Origin: Lachnospiraceae bacterium UBA7143
GTDB lineage: Bacteria > Bacillota > Clostridia > Lachnospirales > Lachnospiraceae
Direction of reading: 5' to 3'
Assembly (NCBI GenBank): GCA_002491905.1
Contig: DKWV01000044.1
Location: 29,726-93,725, forward strand
DNA: 64,000 nucleotides
The translations under genes were made by a program, and so were the position numbers. Within the stretch, counting starts at the first letter, position 1. Each line of letters starts with the position of its first letter. A model generated the notes under the pieces. The model saw only the letters and a list, made by a program, of their open reading frames with translations, had not been told where the DNA came from and made no database searches. Positions 32,463-39,706 of the stretch are shown here, in pieces.

Positions 32463-35108
32463 TTATTTATCCGCTGTTTTGTCTTTTGTTTTGTTACTGT
32501 CTGCCGCCTTCACCGCTTCCGCTTTCTCTACAGTCGATTTCTTCGATGACGTCCTCTTCGCTGCAGACTTTCCAGCGTTTTTTTCCTTTGCTGCTGTCTT
32601 CACGTCCGAAGCCTGTTTCTTTGCTGCTGTCTTCGGCTTCTTCGTCAGTTCCTGCAGCTTCTGCGCCGCCGCTTCTGCCGCCTTCTCCAACACCTCCGCC
32701 GTCTTCGCGCTTTCCCTGGCCTGTGCGGCCGCACGCCTCGCCAGCTCTTTCGCTTCTGCCGCCGCACGTTTCGCCTGCTCTCTGGCCTCCGCTGCGGCCT
32801 GCGCCGTGCGCTCCGCCTCCTCTCTGGCCAGCCGCCTTTCCTCCGCTTCCCGCGCCAGCCGCTTTTCCTCCTCACGTCTGCGCTCGATCTCCGCTTTCTC
32901 CTCCTTCGTGTAAGGCGTATAGGAGAAAATACTGATACTTAAAGGCGCACTCACCATATCTATCGCATAGGGCTTGCCGTCCCATTCCATTTCCAGCGTA
33001 TCGCAGACTGCCGTATTCAATATACCGCAGCCGCCATATGCCGGATCATCCGTGTTGAATACCTCCTTATATTTCCCCTCACAGGGAACGCCTACACGAA
33101 ATTCCTGTCTCGCGTCGGCAAAGTTTGCCACCACCACCAGCATATCCCTCACATCGTCCGTCTTCCTGATATAAGACAGCATGCAGGCATTCGGCGTGAT
33201 GCAGTTGATCCACTCAAAGCCTTCCCATGACGTATCCTTCTCATAGAGAGCCGGAGAGGAAACGTAAAACTTATTTAACGCCGCCACCAGTTGGTTTAAC
33301 TTTTTGTGATCCGGATGTTCCAAAAGCCCCCACTCCACAGCCCGCTTTTCATTAAACTCGTTGTATTCCCCGATATCCTGCCCCATAAACAGAAGTTTCT
33401 TACCCGGATGGGTTATGTGATAGGCATAAGTCAGCCGCAGATTTGCGAACTGCTTTTCCCTCTCTCCCGGCATCCTGCTAAGAAGCGTGCCCTTGCCGTG
33501 CACTACCTCATCGTGGGACAAAACAAGCATAAACTTCTCGCTGTAAGCATAGATCATACTGAAAGTCAGGTCGTTGTGCCTCCCCGAACGGAAAAAGGGA
33601 TCTGTCGTGATATAGCCCAGATAATCATTCATAAAGCCCATATTCCATTTCAGGTCAAATCCCAGACCGTCCTCGTCGAGCGCACCCGTAATCTTCGGCC
33701 ACGCCGTCGATTCCTCCGCAATCATCAGTACACCCGGATTGCGTTTTTTCATGATGGAGTTTAAGTGCTTTAAAAGCTCCACCGCCTCCAGATTTTCATG
33801 GCCGCCGTAGATATTTGCCACCCACTCTCCGTCGTTCTTTCCATAGTCCAGATAAAGCATGGAGGCCACCGCGTCCATGCGGATCCCGTCTGCATGGTAT
33901 TTTTCTACCCAGTACAGCGCATTGGCAATCAGGTAATTGCTCACCTGAGGCCGACCGTAATTATAGATCAATGTGCCCCAGTGCGGATGGAACCCCTGCC
34001 TCGGATCCTGATGCTCGTAGAGACATGTGCCGTCAAAGCCCGACAGACCGTAAGTATCCCTCGGAAAATGCGCGGGCACCCAGTCCAGAATCACGCCGAT
34101 TCCCGCCTTATGCATTTCATCCATAAAGTACATAAAGTCCTCCGCCGTGCCATAACGGGCCGTGGGTGCATAGTAACCAATCACCTGATAGCCCCACGAT
34201 TCATCCAACGGATGTTCCATCACCGGCATAAGCTCTATATGGGTATACCCCATCTTCTTCACATAGTCGATAATCTTCGGCGCGAGTTCCCTGTAAGTAA
34301 AAAACTCCCTGCCGTCGGAAGGCTTCTCAAAGGAACCGAGATAAAGCTCATATACGCTCATGGGCTTATTTTCCGCCTGCAGCGAGGCGCGCTCCTTCAT
34401 CCACTTCCCATCCTTCCATAAAAAGCCAGTGATATCCCGCACCACCGAAGCGCTCTCCGGCCGCATCTGTGCGCCAAACCCGTAAGGATCCGCCTTCATA
34501 AACACCAGACCGCTCTTTGCCTTAATCTCAAACTTGTAGCAGTCCCCTTCCTTCACGTCCGGAATAAAGATCTCAAAAATGCCCGAATCCCACAACCGCT
34601 TCATCTGGTGGACTCTGCCGTCCCAGCCGTTAAAATCACCCACCACGCTGACCCGCAGCGCATTGGGCGCCCAGACGGCAAAGGAAGTGCCCTTAATCCC
34701 ATCCACAACCTGCGGATGCGCCCCCAGTTTCTCATAAATACTGTAATGGATTCCCGCATCAAATTTCTCCGTATCCTGTCTGGTAATCTGCGGAGCAAAG
34801 TTATATGCGTCCCGCACCTTCCTGAGACTGCCATTCTCCGCCTCCACCACATATTCATAGGCCGGAACCGTCTTTCCCGGCAAAAGCAGGGCAAAATACC
34901 CCTCCTCATCGGCCTCCTCCATGCGGTAGCTCTTATCGCCATCCAAGAGCTGCAGGCGCACGCTCTTCGCCCCCGGCTGGAAGGTCTGCACCAGCACGGA
35001 CCCTCCCGTCACATGCGCGCCAAGAATCTCATGCGGGTTATCCGATTCCGAGTAAACGATCTCCTCAATCTTAGCCCAGTTCATCAATTTATATAATCTT
35101 TTATTCAT
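32463..35108 (-). CDS. glgB: 1,4-alpha-glucan branching enzyme with Ala/Lys-rich C-terminal tail
   Basis: GlgB makes the alpha-1,6 branches of glycogen (GH13). The N-terminal CBM48 region includes SFAVWAPNALRVSVVGDFNGW. Catalytic residues lie in ADGIRMDAVASMLYLDYG (nucleophile Asp), LMIAEESTAWP (acid Glu) and LVLSHDEVVHGKG (stabilising Asp). The enzyme proper ends near residue 733 (SISIFSYTPY). A tail of about 148 residues follows, rich in Ala, Glu, Arg and Lys, first coiled-coil-like (EEKRLAREAEERRLAREEAE) then lysine-rich and histone-tail-like (AKRTSSKKSTVEKAE). This tail is absent from standard GlgB as I know it. The frame is continuous and in-phase. No other glycogen genes are nearby. Confidence 0.92.
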   Translation of the reverse strand: MNKRLYKLMNWAKIEEIVYSESDNPHEILGAHVTGGSVLVQTFQPGAKSVRLQLLDGDKSYRMEEADEEGYFALLLPGKTVPAYEYVVEAENGSLRKVRDAYNFAPQITRQDTEKFDAGIHYSIYEKLGAHPQVVDGIKGTSFAVWAPNALRVSVVGDFNGWDGRVHQMKRLWDSGIFEIFIPDVKEGDCYKFEIKAKSGLVFMKADPYGFGAQMRPESASVVRDITGFLWKDGKWMKERASLQAENKPMSVYELYLGSFEKPSDGREFFTYRELAPKIIDYVKKMGYTHIELMPVMEHPLDESWGYQVIGYYAPTARYGTAEDFMYFMDEMHKAGIGVILDWVPAHFPRDTYGLSGFDGTCLYEHQDPRQGFHPHWGTLIYNYGRPQVSNYLIANALYWVEKYHADGIRMDAVASMLYLDYGKNDGEWVANIYGGHENLEAVELLKHLNSIMKKRNPGVLMIAEESTAWPKITGALDEDGLGFDLKWNMGFMNDYLGYITTDPFFRSGRHNDLTFSMIYAYSEKFMLVLSHDEVVHGKGTLLSRMPGEREKQFANLRLTYAYHITHPGKKLLFMGQDIGEYNEFNEKRAVEWGLLEHPDHKKLNQLVAALNKFYVSSPALYEKDTSWEGFEWINCITPNACMLSYIRKTDDVRDMLVVVANFADARQEFRVGVPCEGKYKEVFNTDDPAYGGCGILNTAVCDTLEMEWDGKPYAIDMVSAPLSISIFSYTPYTKEEKAEIERRREEEKRLAREAEERRLAREEAERTAQAAAEAREQAKRAAAEAKELARRAAAQARESAKTAEVLEKAAEAAAQKLQELTKKPKTAAKKQASDVKTAAKEKNAGKSAAKRTSSKKSTVEKAEAVKAADSNKTKDKTADK

Positions 35109-35205
35109 AAACAGTCCCTGCCTTTCTGTTTTTTACTGTTTTTTACTGATTCTTCCTATGACTCATTTAAACATCCCGCCATTTTTCACCGTCATGCGAT
35201 TCCTT

Positions 35206-36462
35206 TCACTGCCTACCCCCGCTTTCCTCTATCCTGTGAATCAAAAGACCGCTTCTGAGTTTCGGCTCAAACCATGTAGATTTCGGAGGCATCAGTTTCC
35301 CCGCGTCCGAGACGGCAAACAGTTCGTGAATATCTGTGGGAAACATGGCAAAGGCCGCCATTGCGTCCGTATGTACCCTTCGCTCCAGCTCTGCAAGCCC
35401 CCTGATCCCGCCCACGAAATCAATCCTATCATCCACCTTCGGGTCCACAATGCCAAACACCGGCTCCAAAAGCTCCTTCTGCAAAACTGCCACATCCAGA
35501 TCTTCTACCGGATCCCCTGTGTAACATCTGCTATCTATAGTAAGACGATACCAGTCATCTCCATAGTACATGCCGATCTCACCTTTCTTTTGTGGCCGGT
35601 ATGGCTCCTTCCCCATTTTTTCCAGCGCAAAGGTTTCCTTCACCTTCTCTAAAAAGTTATCTTCATTAAAATCTGCCCCTGGCTTCACCACCCGGTTATA
35701 ATCCATAATCATAAGCTGGTCATCAGGAAACAGAACCGACAGAAAATAATTGAACCCCTCTTTTCCTGTATAATCAGGAAAGGCAGCCCGCCTTTTCTTT
35801 GAAACACGCACCGCCGAAGCACATCTGTGGTGCCCGTCCGCGATATAAATGGATTCCACCTGCAAAAAGGCGTTCTTAATCCGCTCCACAGACTCCACCT
35901 CGTCAATCACCCAAAGTCTGTGGATAATGCCGTCGGCTGCCGTAAAACCATAAACCGGCTCTCCCGCCATAGCCCGCATGACCTCCCGCTCGATCTCCTC
36001 TCTTCTGCGGTAGGCAAGAAAAATAGGACCGGTCTGGGCGCTGCACACGTCCACATGCCTGATGCGGTCGGCCTCCTTATCCGCCCGGGTGTTCTCATGT
36101 TTCTTAATCACCTGCGTATCGTAATCATCTACGGAGGCGCAGGCGCCAATCCCAATCTGGGATCTGCCGTCCATTACCAGTTCATAGACATAGTACGCTT
36201 CCTTTTCCTCCTGTATAAAAAGACCGTCCTCTATCATCTGATCCAGCATTTCCCGCGCCTTCTCATAGACCTCCGGCGCGTACATGTCATAGTCCTCCGC
36301 AAACTGCGTCTCCGGCCTGTCAATCCGAAGGAACGTATAATCGTCCCCCTTCACAGCTTCCCTGGCCTCTTTTCTATCGTAGACATCGTAAGGCAGCGCG
36401 GCAATTCTCTCCGCCAGATCTGCCCTTGGTCTAATTGCGCGAAACGGTATAATTTCTGCCAT
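35206..36462 (-). CDS. DUF1015 family protein
   Basis: This 418-residue cytoplasmic protein belongs to DUF1015, with the typical opening EIIPFRAIRPRADLAERIAALPYDVYD and the block SIYIADGHHRCASAVRVSKKRR. Histidines in ADGHHR and the NYFLSVLFPDDQL segment are family landmarks. Its biochemical function is not established; genes of this family often accompany serA and serC, as they do nearby here. The start has AAAGGAG seven bases upstream. The divergent structured-RNA promoter overlaps its own promoter, and a 21-base palindrome lies in its 5' leader. Confidence 0.88.
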   Translation of the reverse strand: MAEIIPFRAIRPRADLAERIAALPYDVYDRKEAREAVKGDDYTFLRIDRPETQFAEDYDMYAPEVYEKAREMLDQMIEDGLFIQEEKEAYYVYELVMDGRSQIGIGACASVDDYDTQVIKKHENTRADKEADRIRHVDVCSAQTGPIFLAYRRREEIEREVMRAMAGEPVYGFTAADGIIHRLWVIDEVESVERIKNAFLQVESIYIADGHHRCASAVRVSKKRRAAFPDYTGKEGFNYFLSVLFPDDQLMIMDYNRVVKPGADFNEDNFLEKVKETFALEKMGKEPYRPQKKGEIGMYYGDDWYRLTIDSRCYTGDPVEDLDVAVLQKELLEPVFGIVDPKVDDRIDFVGGIRGLAELERRVHTDAMAAFAMFPTDIHELFAVSDAGKLMPPKSTWFEPKLRSGLLIHRIEESGGRQ

Positions 36463-36474
36463 AACACTCTCCTT

Positions 36475-36495
36475 TATCCTGTATTTTACAGGATA
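36475..36495. promoter_or_regulatory. 21-base palindrome in the DUF1015 leader
   Basis: TATCCTGTA-TTT-TACAGGATA is a perfect palindrome directly downstream of the DUF1015 promoter -10, about where transcription should begin. It is a likely operator or a short leader hairpin. Confidence 0.55.
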
Positions 36496-36504
36496 TATGT
36501 ATTT

Positions 36505-36533
36505 ATTCTAACAAATAATACTGGCTACCACAA
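36505..36533 (-). promoter_or_regulatory. Promoter of the DUF1015 gene
   Basis: TTGTGG (36533-36528) and TAGAAT (36510-36505) on the minus strand, spaced by 17 bases. It shares DNA with the divergent promoter of the structured RNA. Confidence 0.65.
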
Positions 36534-36541
36534 GGAATTTA

Positions 36542-36550
36542 TGCTAGAAT
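36542..36550 (+). promoter_or_regulatory. Extended -10 promoter of the structured RNA
   Basis: TGCTAGAAT is an extended -10 (TG-N-TAGAAT) with a weak -35 (TGGCTA, 36522-36527) at 17 bases. Initiation at about 36556 would begin the RNA with GUGCACA, which pairs with UGUGCAC at the far end of the structure. Confidence 0.6.
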
Positions 36551-36552
36551 GA

Positions 36553-36723
36553 GCAGTGCACAGACATTTAGATAAACCGGGGAGGGGAACTTGTTCACCG
36601 ATACGTTTATCTGAATGGCTGTATAGAGGTGCTAAGCGCCGGTGGCGCTTGTTTAGCACGGACCGAAGCAGAGCGTAGGCAGCCCGCAAACGAGAAAACC
36701 GAAGGTTTTCGAGTGTGCACTGC
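36553..36723 (+). ncRNA. Candidate multibranched structured RNA / leader
   Basis: Five helices can be drawn by eye. P1: GCAGTGCACA (36553-36562) with TGTGCACTGC (36714-36723). P2: ATTTAGATAAAC (36566-36577) with GTTTATCTGAAT (36605-36616), one G-U pair, enclosing CGG/CCG and GAAC/GTTC. P3: GTGCTAA/TTAGCAC and GCGCC/GGCGC (36629-36659). A stem GGCTG (36617-36621) with CAGCC (36680-36684) encloses P3. P4: GAAAACC-GAA-GGTTTTC (36694-36710). P1 closes the whole, making a multibranch junction. Single-stranded segments are purine-rich. I could not match it to 6S, SRP, tmRNA or RNase P. It precedes a small unknown gene and could be its cis-regulator or an independent RNA. Confidence 0.7.
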
Positions 36724-36755
36724 GAAAGAAAATTCAGAAAGAAAGGAAGATGCAC

Positions 36756-37040
36756 ATGACCAGCGAAGAACAGAAAATTCTGGATCGTATCAATGCCTAT
36801 GCAGAAGAGGCTCTCGCGGACATTGATCCCCAGAAAACCAGAATTTCATTTCAATTAGAAGCCCTGAAACCCGTGATGCAGGAAATCGCCGACGAAACGG
36901 GGAAATCCGTGGAGGATATCTTTATCCTGTATATGGATCTTGCCAGCGAATCCGCCGTGGAAGCTGACAAGAAACTTCAGGCGGCTCTGGATGATGAGGA
37001 GAATGCTGATTTCTCTTCCATCGCCAACCGGCTCAACTGA
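36756..37040 (+). CDS. Small acidic protein of unknown function
   Basis: I do not recognise this 94-residue protein. It is acidic and looks mostly helical: TSEEQKILDRINAYAEEALA, then SFQLEALKPVMQEIADETGK and SVEDIFILYMDLASESAVEA, ending with FSSIANRLN. There is no membrane span, signal peptide or cysteine. The start ATG at 36756 has GGAAG six bases upstream; the ATG at 36750 abuts that site and is less likely. It lies directly behind the structured RNA and before a terminator, so RNA and gene probably share one transcript, isolated from divergent DUF1015 and convergent serA. Confidence 0.7.
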   Translation: MTSEEQKILDRINAYAEEALADIDPQKTRISFQLEALKPVMQEIADETGKSVEDIFILYMDLASESAVEADKKLQAALDDEENADFSSIANRLN

Positions 37041-37042
37041 AA

Positions 37043-37071
37043 AAGACCTGCCGCAAAATACGGCAGGTCTT
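37043..37071. terminator. Bidirectional terminator between the small gene and serA
   Basis: AAGACCTGCCG and CGGCAGGTCTT form an 11-base stem with a seven-base loop. On the minus strand the stem runs into TTTTTC, a good terminator for serA; on the plus strand TCTTCTATA follows, weaker. Confidence 0.8.
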
Positions 37072-37107
37072 CTATATGCTTTATGCTCACTCGCAAACCC
37101 GCATCTT

Positions 37108-38271
37108 CTACTTCACCACTCTCACCCGGAACACCCCGTCGATGGACTGGAGTTTCTCGATAATCTCTTTGGAAGCAGGCGTCTCAATATCCAGCATCGT
37201 GTAAGCCACCTCTCCCCTTGACTTGTTCGTCATATCGGAGATATTGATGTTGTTGTCGCCGAAGCAGGCGGTAAACTTGGTGATCATGTTGGCAATATTT
37301 TTGTGGAAAATTGCGACACGGCCTGCCTGCTCACAGATACCCATATCGCACTTCGGATAGTTCACGCTGTTTAAAATGTTTCCGTTCTCCAGATAATCCT
37401 TCAACTGCTTCACAGCCATCACCGCACAGTTATCCTCTGACTCTTCCGTGGACGCGCCAAGGTGTGGAATCACGATACACCCTTCCTGCCCCGCGGTGGT
37501 GGGATTCGGGAAATCGGCCACATATTTTCTCACCTTACCCGCCTTAATGCTCTCCAGAACAGCTTTCTCATCCACCAGAAGATCTCTCGCAAAGTTTAAG
37601 AGAATTACGCCGTCCTTCATCTGGTCGATTGCCTCTCTGTTAATCATACCTTTCGTTGCATCCATCAGCGGCACATGAATAGTGATAATATCACACTCTG
37701 CATAGATCTCTTCCACATGCAGCACATGCTTCACGTCACGACTCAGGTTCCACGCCGCATCCACCGACACATAGGGGTCATAGCCGTAAACTTCCATGCC
37801 AAGGTGCTTCGCCACGTTGGCCACCTTCACGCCGATGGCGCCAAGACCGATTATACCCAGTTTCTTGCCCTGAATCTCCGTCCCGGCAAAGTTTTTCTTG
37901 GCCTTCTCCGCATCCTTCGCAATATTCTCATCAGACACGTTCGCCTTCACCCACTCGATACCGCCTGCCACATCGCGGGCGGCTAAGAGCATACCCGCAA
38001 TCACCAGCTCCTTCACACCGTTTGCATTTGCTCCCGGCGTATTGAACACCACGATACCTTTCTCCGCGCACTTATCCAGCGGAATGTTGTTTACTCCGGC
38101 ACCCGCCCGGGCAATTGCCAGAAGGTTCTCCGGAAGCTCCATGTCATGCATGGCTGCGCTTCTCACCAGAATGCCGTCCGCCTCCTCGATTGTTTCCGTC
38201 TTCTCATACTGCCCGCTGAATTTATCAAGTCCCACCTGTGAAATGGGATTTAAGCAATGATATTTAAACAT
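37108..38271 (-). CDS. serA: Phosphoglycerate dehydrogenase
   Basis: SerA oxidises 3-phosphoglycerate to phosphohydroxypyruvate, the first step of serine synthesis. The Rossmann motif GKKLGIIGLGAIGVKVANVA is near residues 135-154. The catalytic Arg/Glu/His set fits LLNFARDLLVDEKAVL, GQEGCIVIPHLGASTEES and neighbours. A C-terminal ACT domain (GRVAIFHKNIANMITKFTA to DGVFRVRVV) probably binds serine for feedback control. Length is 387 residues, the short ACT-containing form. AAGGAAGG lies upstream of ATG. It follows serC by 58 bases in the same operon. Confidence 0.94.
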   Translation of the reverse strand: MFKYHCLNPISQVGLDKFSGQYEKTETIEEADGILVRSAAMHDMELPENLLAIARAGAGVNNIPLDKCAEKGIVVFNTPGANANGVKELVIAGMLLAARDVAGGIEWVKANVSDENIAKDAEKAKKNFAGTEIQGKKLGIIGLGAIGVKVANVAKHLGMEVYGYDPYVSVDAAWNLSRDVKHVLHVEEIYAECDIITIHVPLMDATKGMINREAIDQMKDGVILLNFARDLLVDEKAVLESIKAGKVRKYVADFPNPTTAGQEGCIVIPHLGASTEESEDNCAVMAVKQLKDYLENGNILNSVNYPKCDMGICEQAGRVAIFHKNIANMITKFTACFGDNNINISDMTNKSRGEVAYTMLDIETPASKEIIEKLQSIDGVFRVRVVK

Positions 38272-38329
38272 TTATACTGCCTTCCTTTACTCACTTATTA
38301 TATTACGCTCGTTATTATATCTATGTGCC

Positions 38330-39412
38330 TTAAGCGTTTTCGCTTTCGAATTTTTTCATAAACGCCACAAGCTTCTCCACACCCTCAACCGGCATCGCGT
38401 TGTAAATGCTTGCGCGCATACCGCCAACGGTTCTGTGTCCCTTCAGATTCACAAACCCGGCCGCGGTCGCCTCCTTGATAAATTTGGCATCCGTCTCCTC
38501 ATTCCCCGTCACAAAAGGCACATTCATAAGGGATCTGTCCTCTTTCCTGACCGTGCCCTTAAAGAGACTGCTCTCATCCAGAAAATCATAGAGAATTTTC
38601 GCCTTCTTCTCATTTACTTCCTTCATCGCCTCAAGACCGCCGTTTTTCAAAAGCCACTTAAACACCTTGCCACAGATATAAATACCGTAGCAGGGCGGCG
38701 TATTATATAAAGAATCATTGTCCGCATGCACTTTGAACTTCATCATAGTGGGCGTACCGGGCAGCACCTCATCCGTCAGCAGGTCTTCCCTGATAATGAC
38801 AATCTGCGTACCCGCCGGACCCACATTTTTCTGCACGCCCGCATAAACCAGACCGTACTTCGTCACATCCATAGGCTCCGACAGGAAGCAGGAAGACACA
38901 TCGGAAACCAGAATCTTGCCCTTGGTATTCGGTAACGTATGATATTTCGTCCCGTAGATGGTATTGTTCTCGCAGATATAAACATAATCCATATCATCTG
39001 TTATGGGAAGATCGGAACAATCCGGAATATAGGAAAAGGTCTCATCCGCTGAAGATGCAAGTTCCACAGCCTCCCCGTAAATCTTCGCCTCCGCAAACGC
39101 CTTCTTCGCCCACTGCCCAGTCAGGATGTAGCCCGCCTTGCGGTTCTTCATCAGATTCATGGGCACCGACGCAAACAAGAGACTTGCGCCGCCCTGTAAA
39201 AATAACACCTTATAGTTATCGGGAATATGTAGAAGCGTGCGAAGATCCGCCTCTGCCTCCTTGATAATGGAGTCGAAAACCTTCGACCGATGGCTCATCT
39301 CCATAACCGACATTCCCGAACCCTTGTAGTCAAGCATCTCCTCCGCAGCCTCTCTTAGCACCTCTTCCGGCAAAACCGCGGGACCCGCTGAAAAATTATA
39401 CACTCTGGACAC
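38330..39412 (-). CDS. serC: Phosphoserine aminotransferase
   Basis: SerC is the PLP enzyme that transaminates phosphohydroxypyruvate with glutamate to give phosphoserine. The N-terminus SRVYNFSAGPAVLPEEVLRE is a strong SerC marker. The PLP lysine lies in YAGVQKNVGPAGTQIVII at about residue 196, and LQGGASLLFASVPMNL binds the cofactor phosphate. The start is GTG at 39412 with GGAGG eight bases upstream. It lies upstream of serA; serB is not in the window. A consensus promoter is visible. Confidence 0.95.
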   Translation of the reverse strand: MSRVYNFSAGPAVLPEEVLREAAEEMLDYKGSGMSVMEMSHRSKVFDSIIKEAEADLRTLLHIPDNYKVLFLQGGASLLFASVPMNLMKNRKAGYILTGQWAKKAFAEAKIYGEAVELASSADETFSYIPDCSDLPITDDMDYVYICENNTIYGTKYHTLPNTKGKILVSDVSSCFLSEPMDVTKYGLVYAGVQKNVGPAGTQIVIIREDLLTDEVLPGTPTMMKFKVHADNDSLYNTPPCYGIYICGKVFKWLLKNGGLEAMKEVNEKKAKILYDFLDESSLFKGTVRKEDRSLMNVPFVTGNEETDAKFIKEATAAGFVNLKGHRTVGGMRASIYNAMPVEGVEKLVAFMKKFESENA

Positions 39413-39462
39413 TTTTCTCTCCTCCCGTCCTCATTCGTTTCCGTTTACAAAAACCAAAACTT

Positions 39463-39491
39463 ATTTTACGCTCTTCGGGCGCTTTAGTCAA
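39463..39491 (-). promoter_or_regulatory. Promoter of serC-serA
   Basis: TTGACT (39491-39486) and TAAAAT (39468-39463) on the minus strand, spaced by 17 bases. The spacer contains a small GC-rich inverted repeat with a TTCG loop. Confidence 0.65.
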
Positions 39492-39578
39492 TTACTTTGT
39501 TAAACACTTCCAATATGGACGCTCAGCCGCGCCAATTCGCAGTACTTACAGTTCAGCACGCGCCCATTCGCAAAATCA

Positions 39579-39697
39579 CGCCTTCGGCGCTCTCCGCTGC
39601 TTCGCAGCTACTTTTGCTTATAAGCGGGCGCTCCCTCAGAGCAACATCAGTCTGTCAAATTCATGCGAGCATGATTTGCCCGACAGATGCCGCTCTG
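39579..39697. repeat. Palindrome-rich intergenic element
   Basis: The gap between serC and the L,D-transpeptidase gene holds several hairpins: CGCC-ttc-GGCG (39579-39589), GCTGC-ttc-GCAGC (39596-39608), and a long imperfect one from CAGAGC (39637) to GCTCTG (39697) with inner arms TCTGTC/GACAGA and AAAT(T)CATGC/GCATGATTT. It reads like a mosaic palindromic repeat element. Copy number elsewhere is unknown and no second copy was found in the window. Confidence 0.5.
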
Positions 39698-39706
39698 GCT
39701 GAACTA

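Noticed and set aside
32486..32935. 149-codon Pro/Ser-rich plus-strand open frame
   Set aside because: Antisense shadow of the low-complexity GlgB tail; composition explains its length.
36553..36723. 6S RNA, SRP RNA, tmRNA or RNase P identity for the structured RNA
   Set aside because: The fold is multibranched rather than rod-like, is too short for tmRNA or RNase P, and lacks the SRP GGAA-type apical domain.
36525..36826. Short open frames on both strands over the structured RNA
   Set aside because: They cross the paired helices, lack ribosome sites and show no domain.
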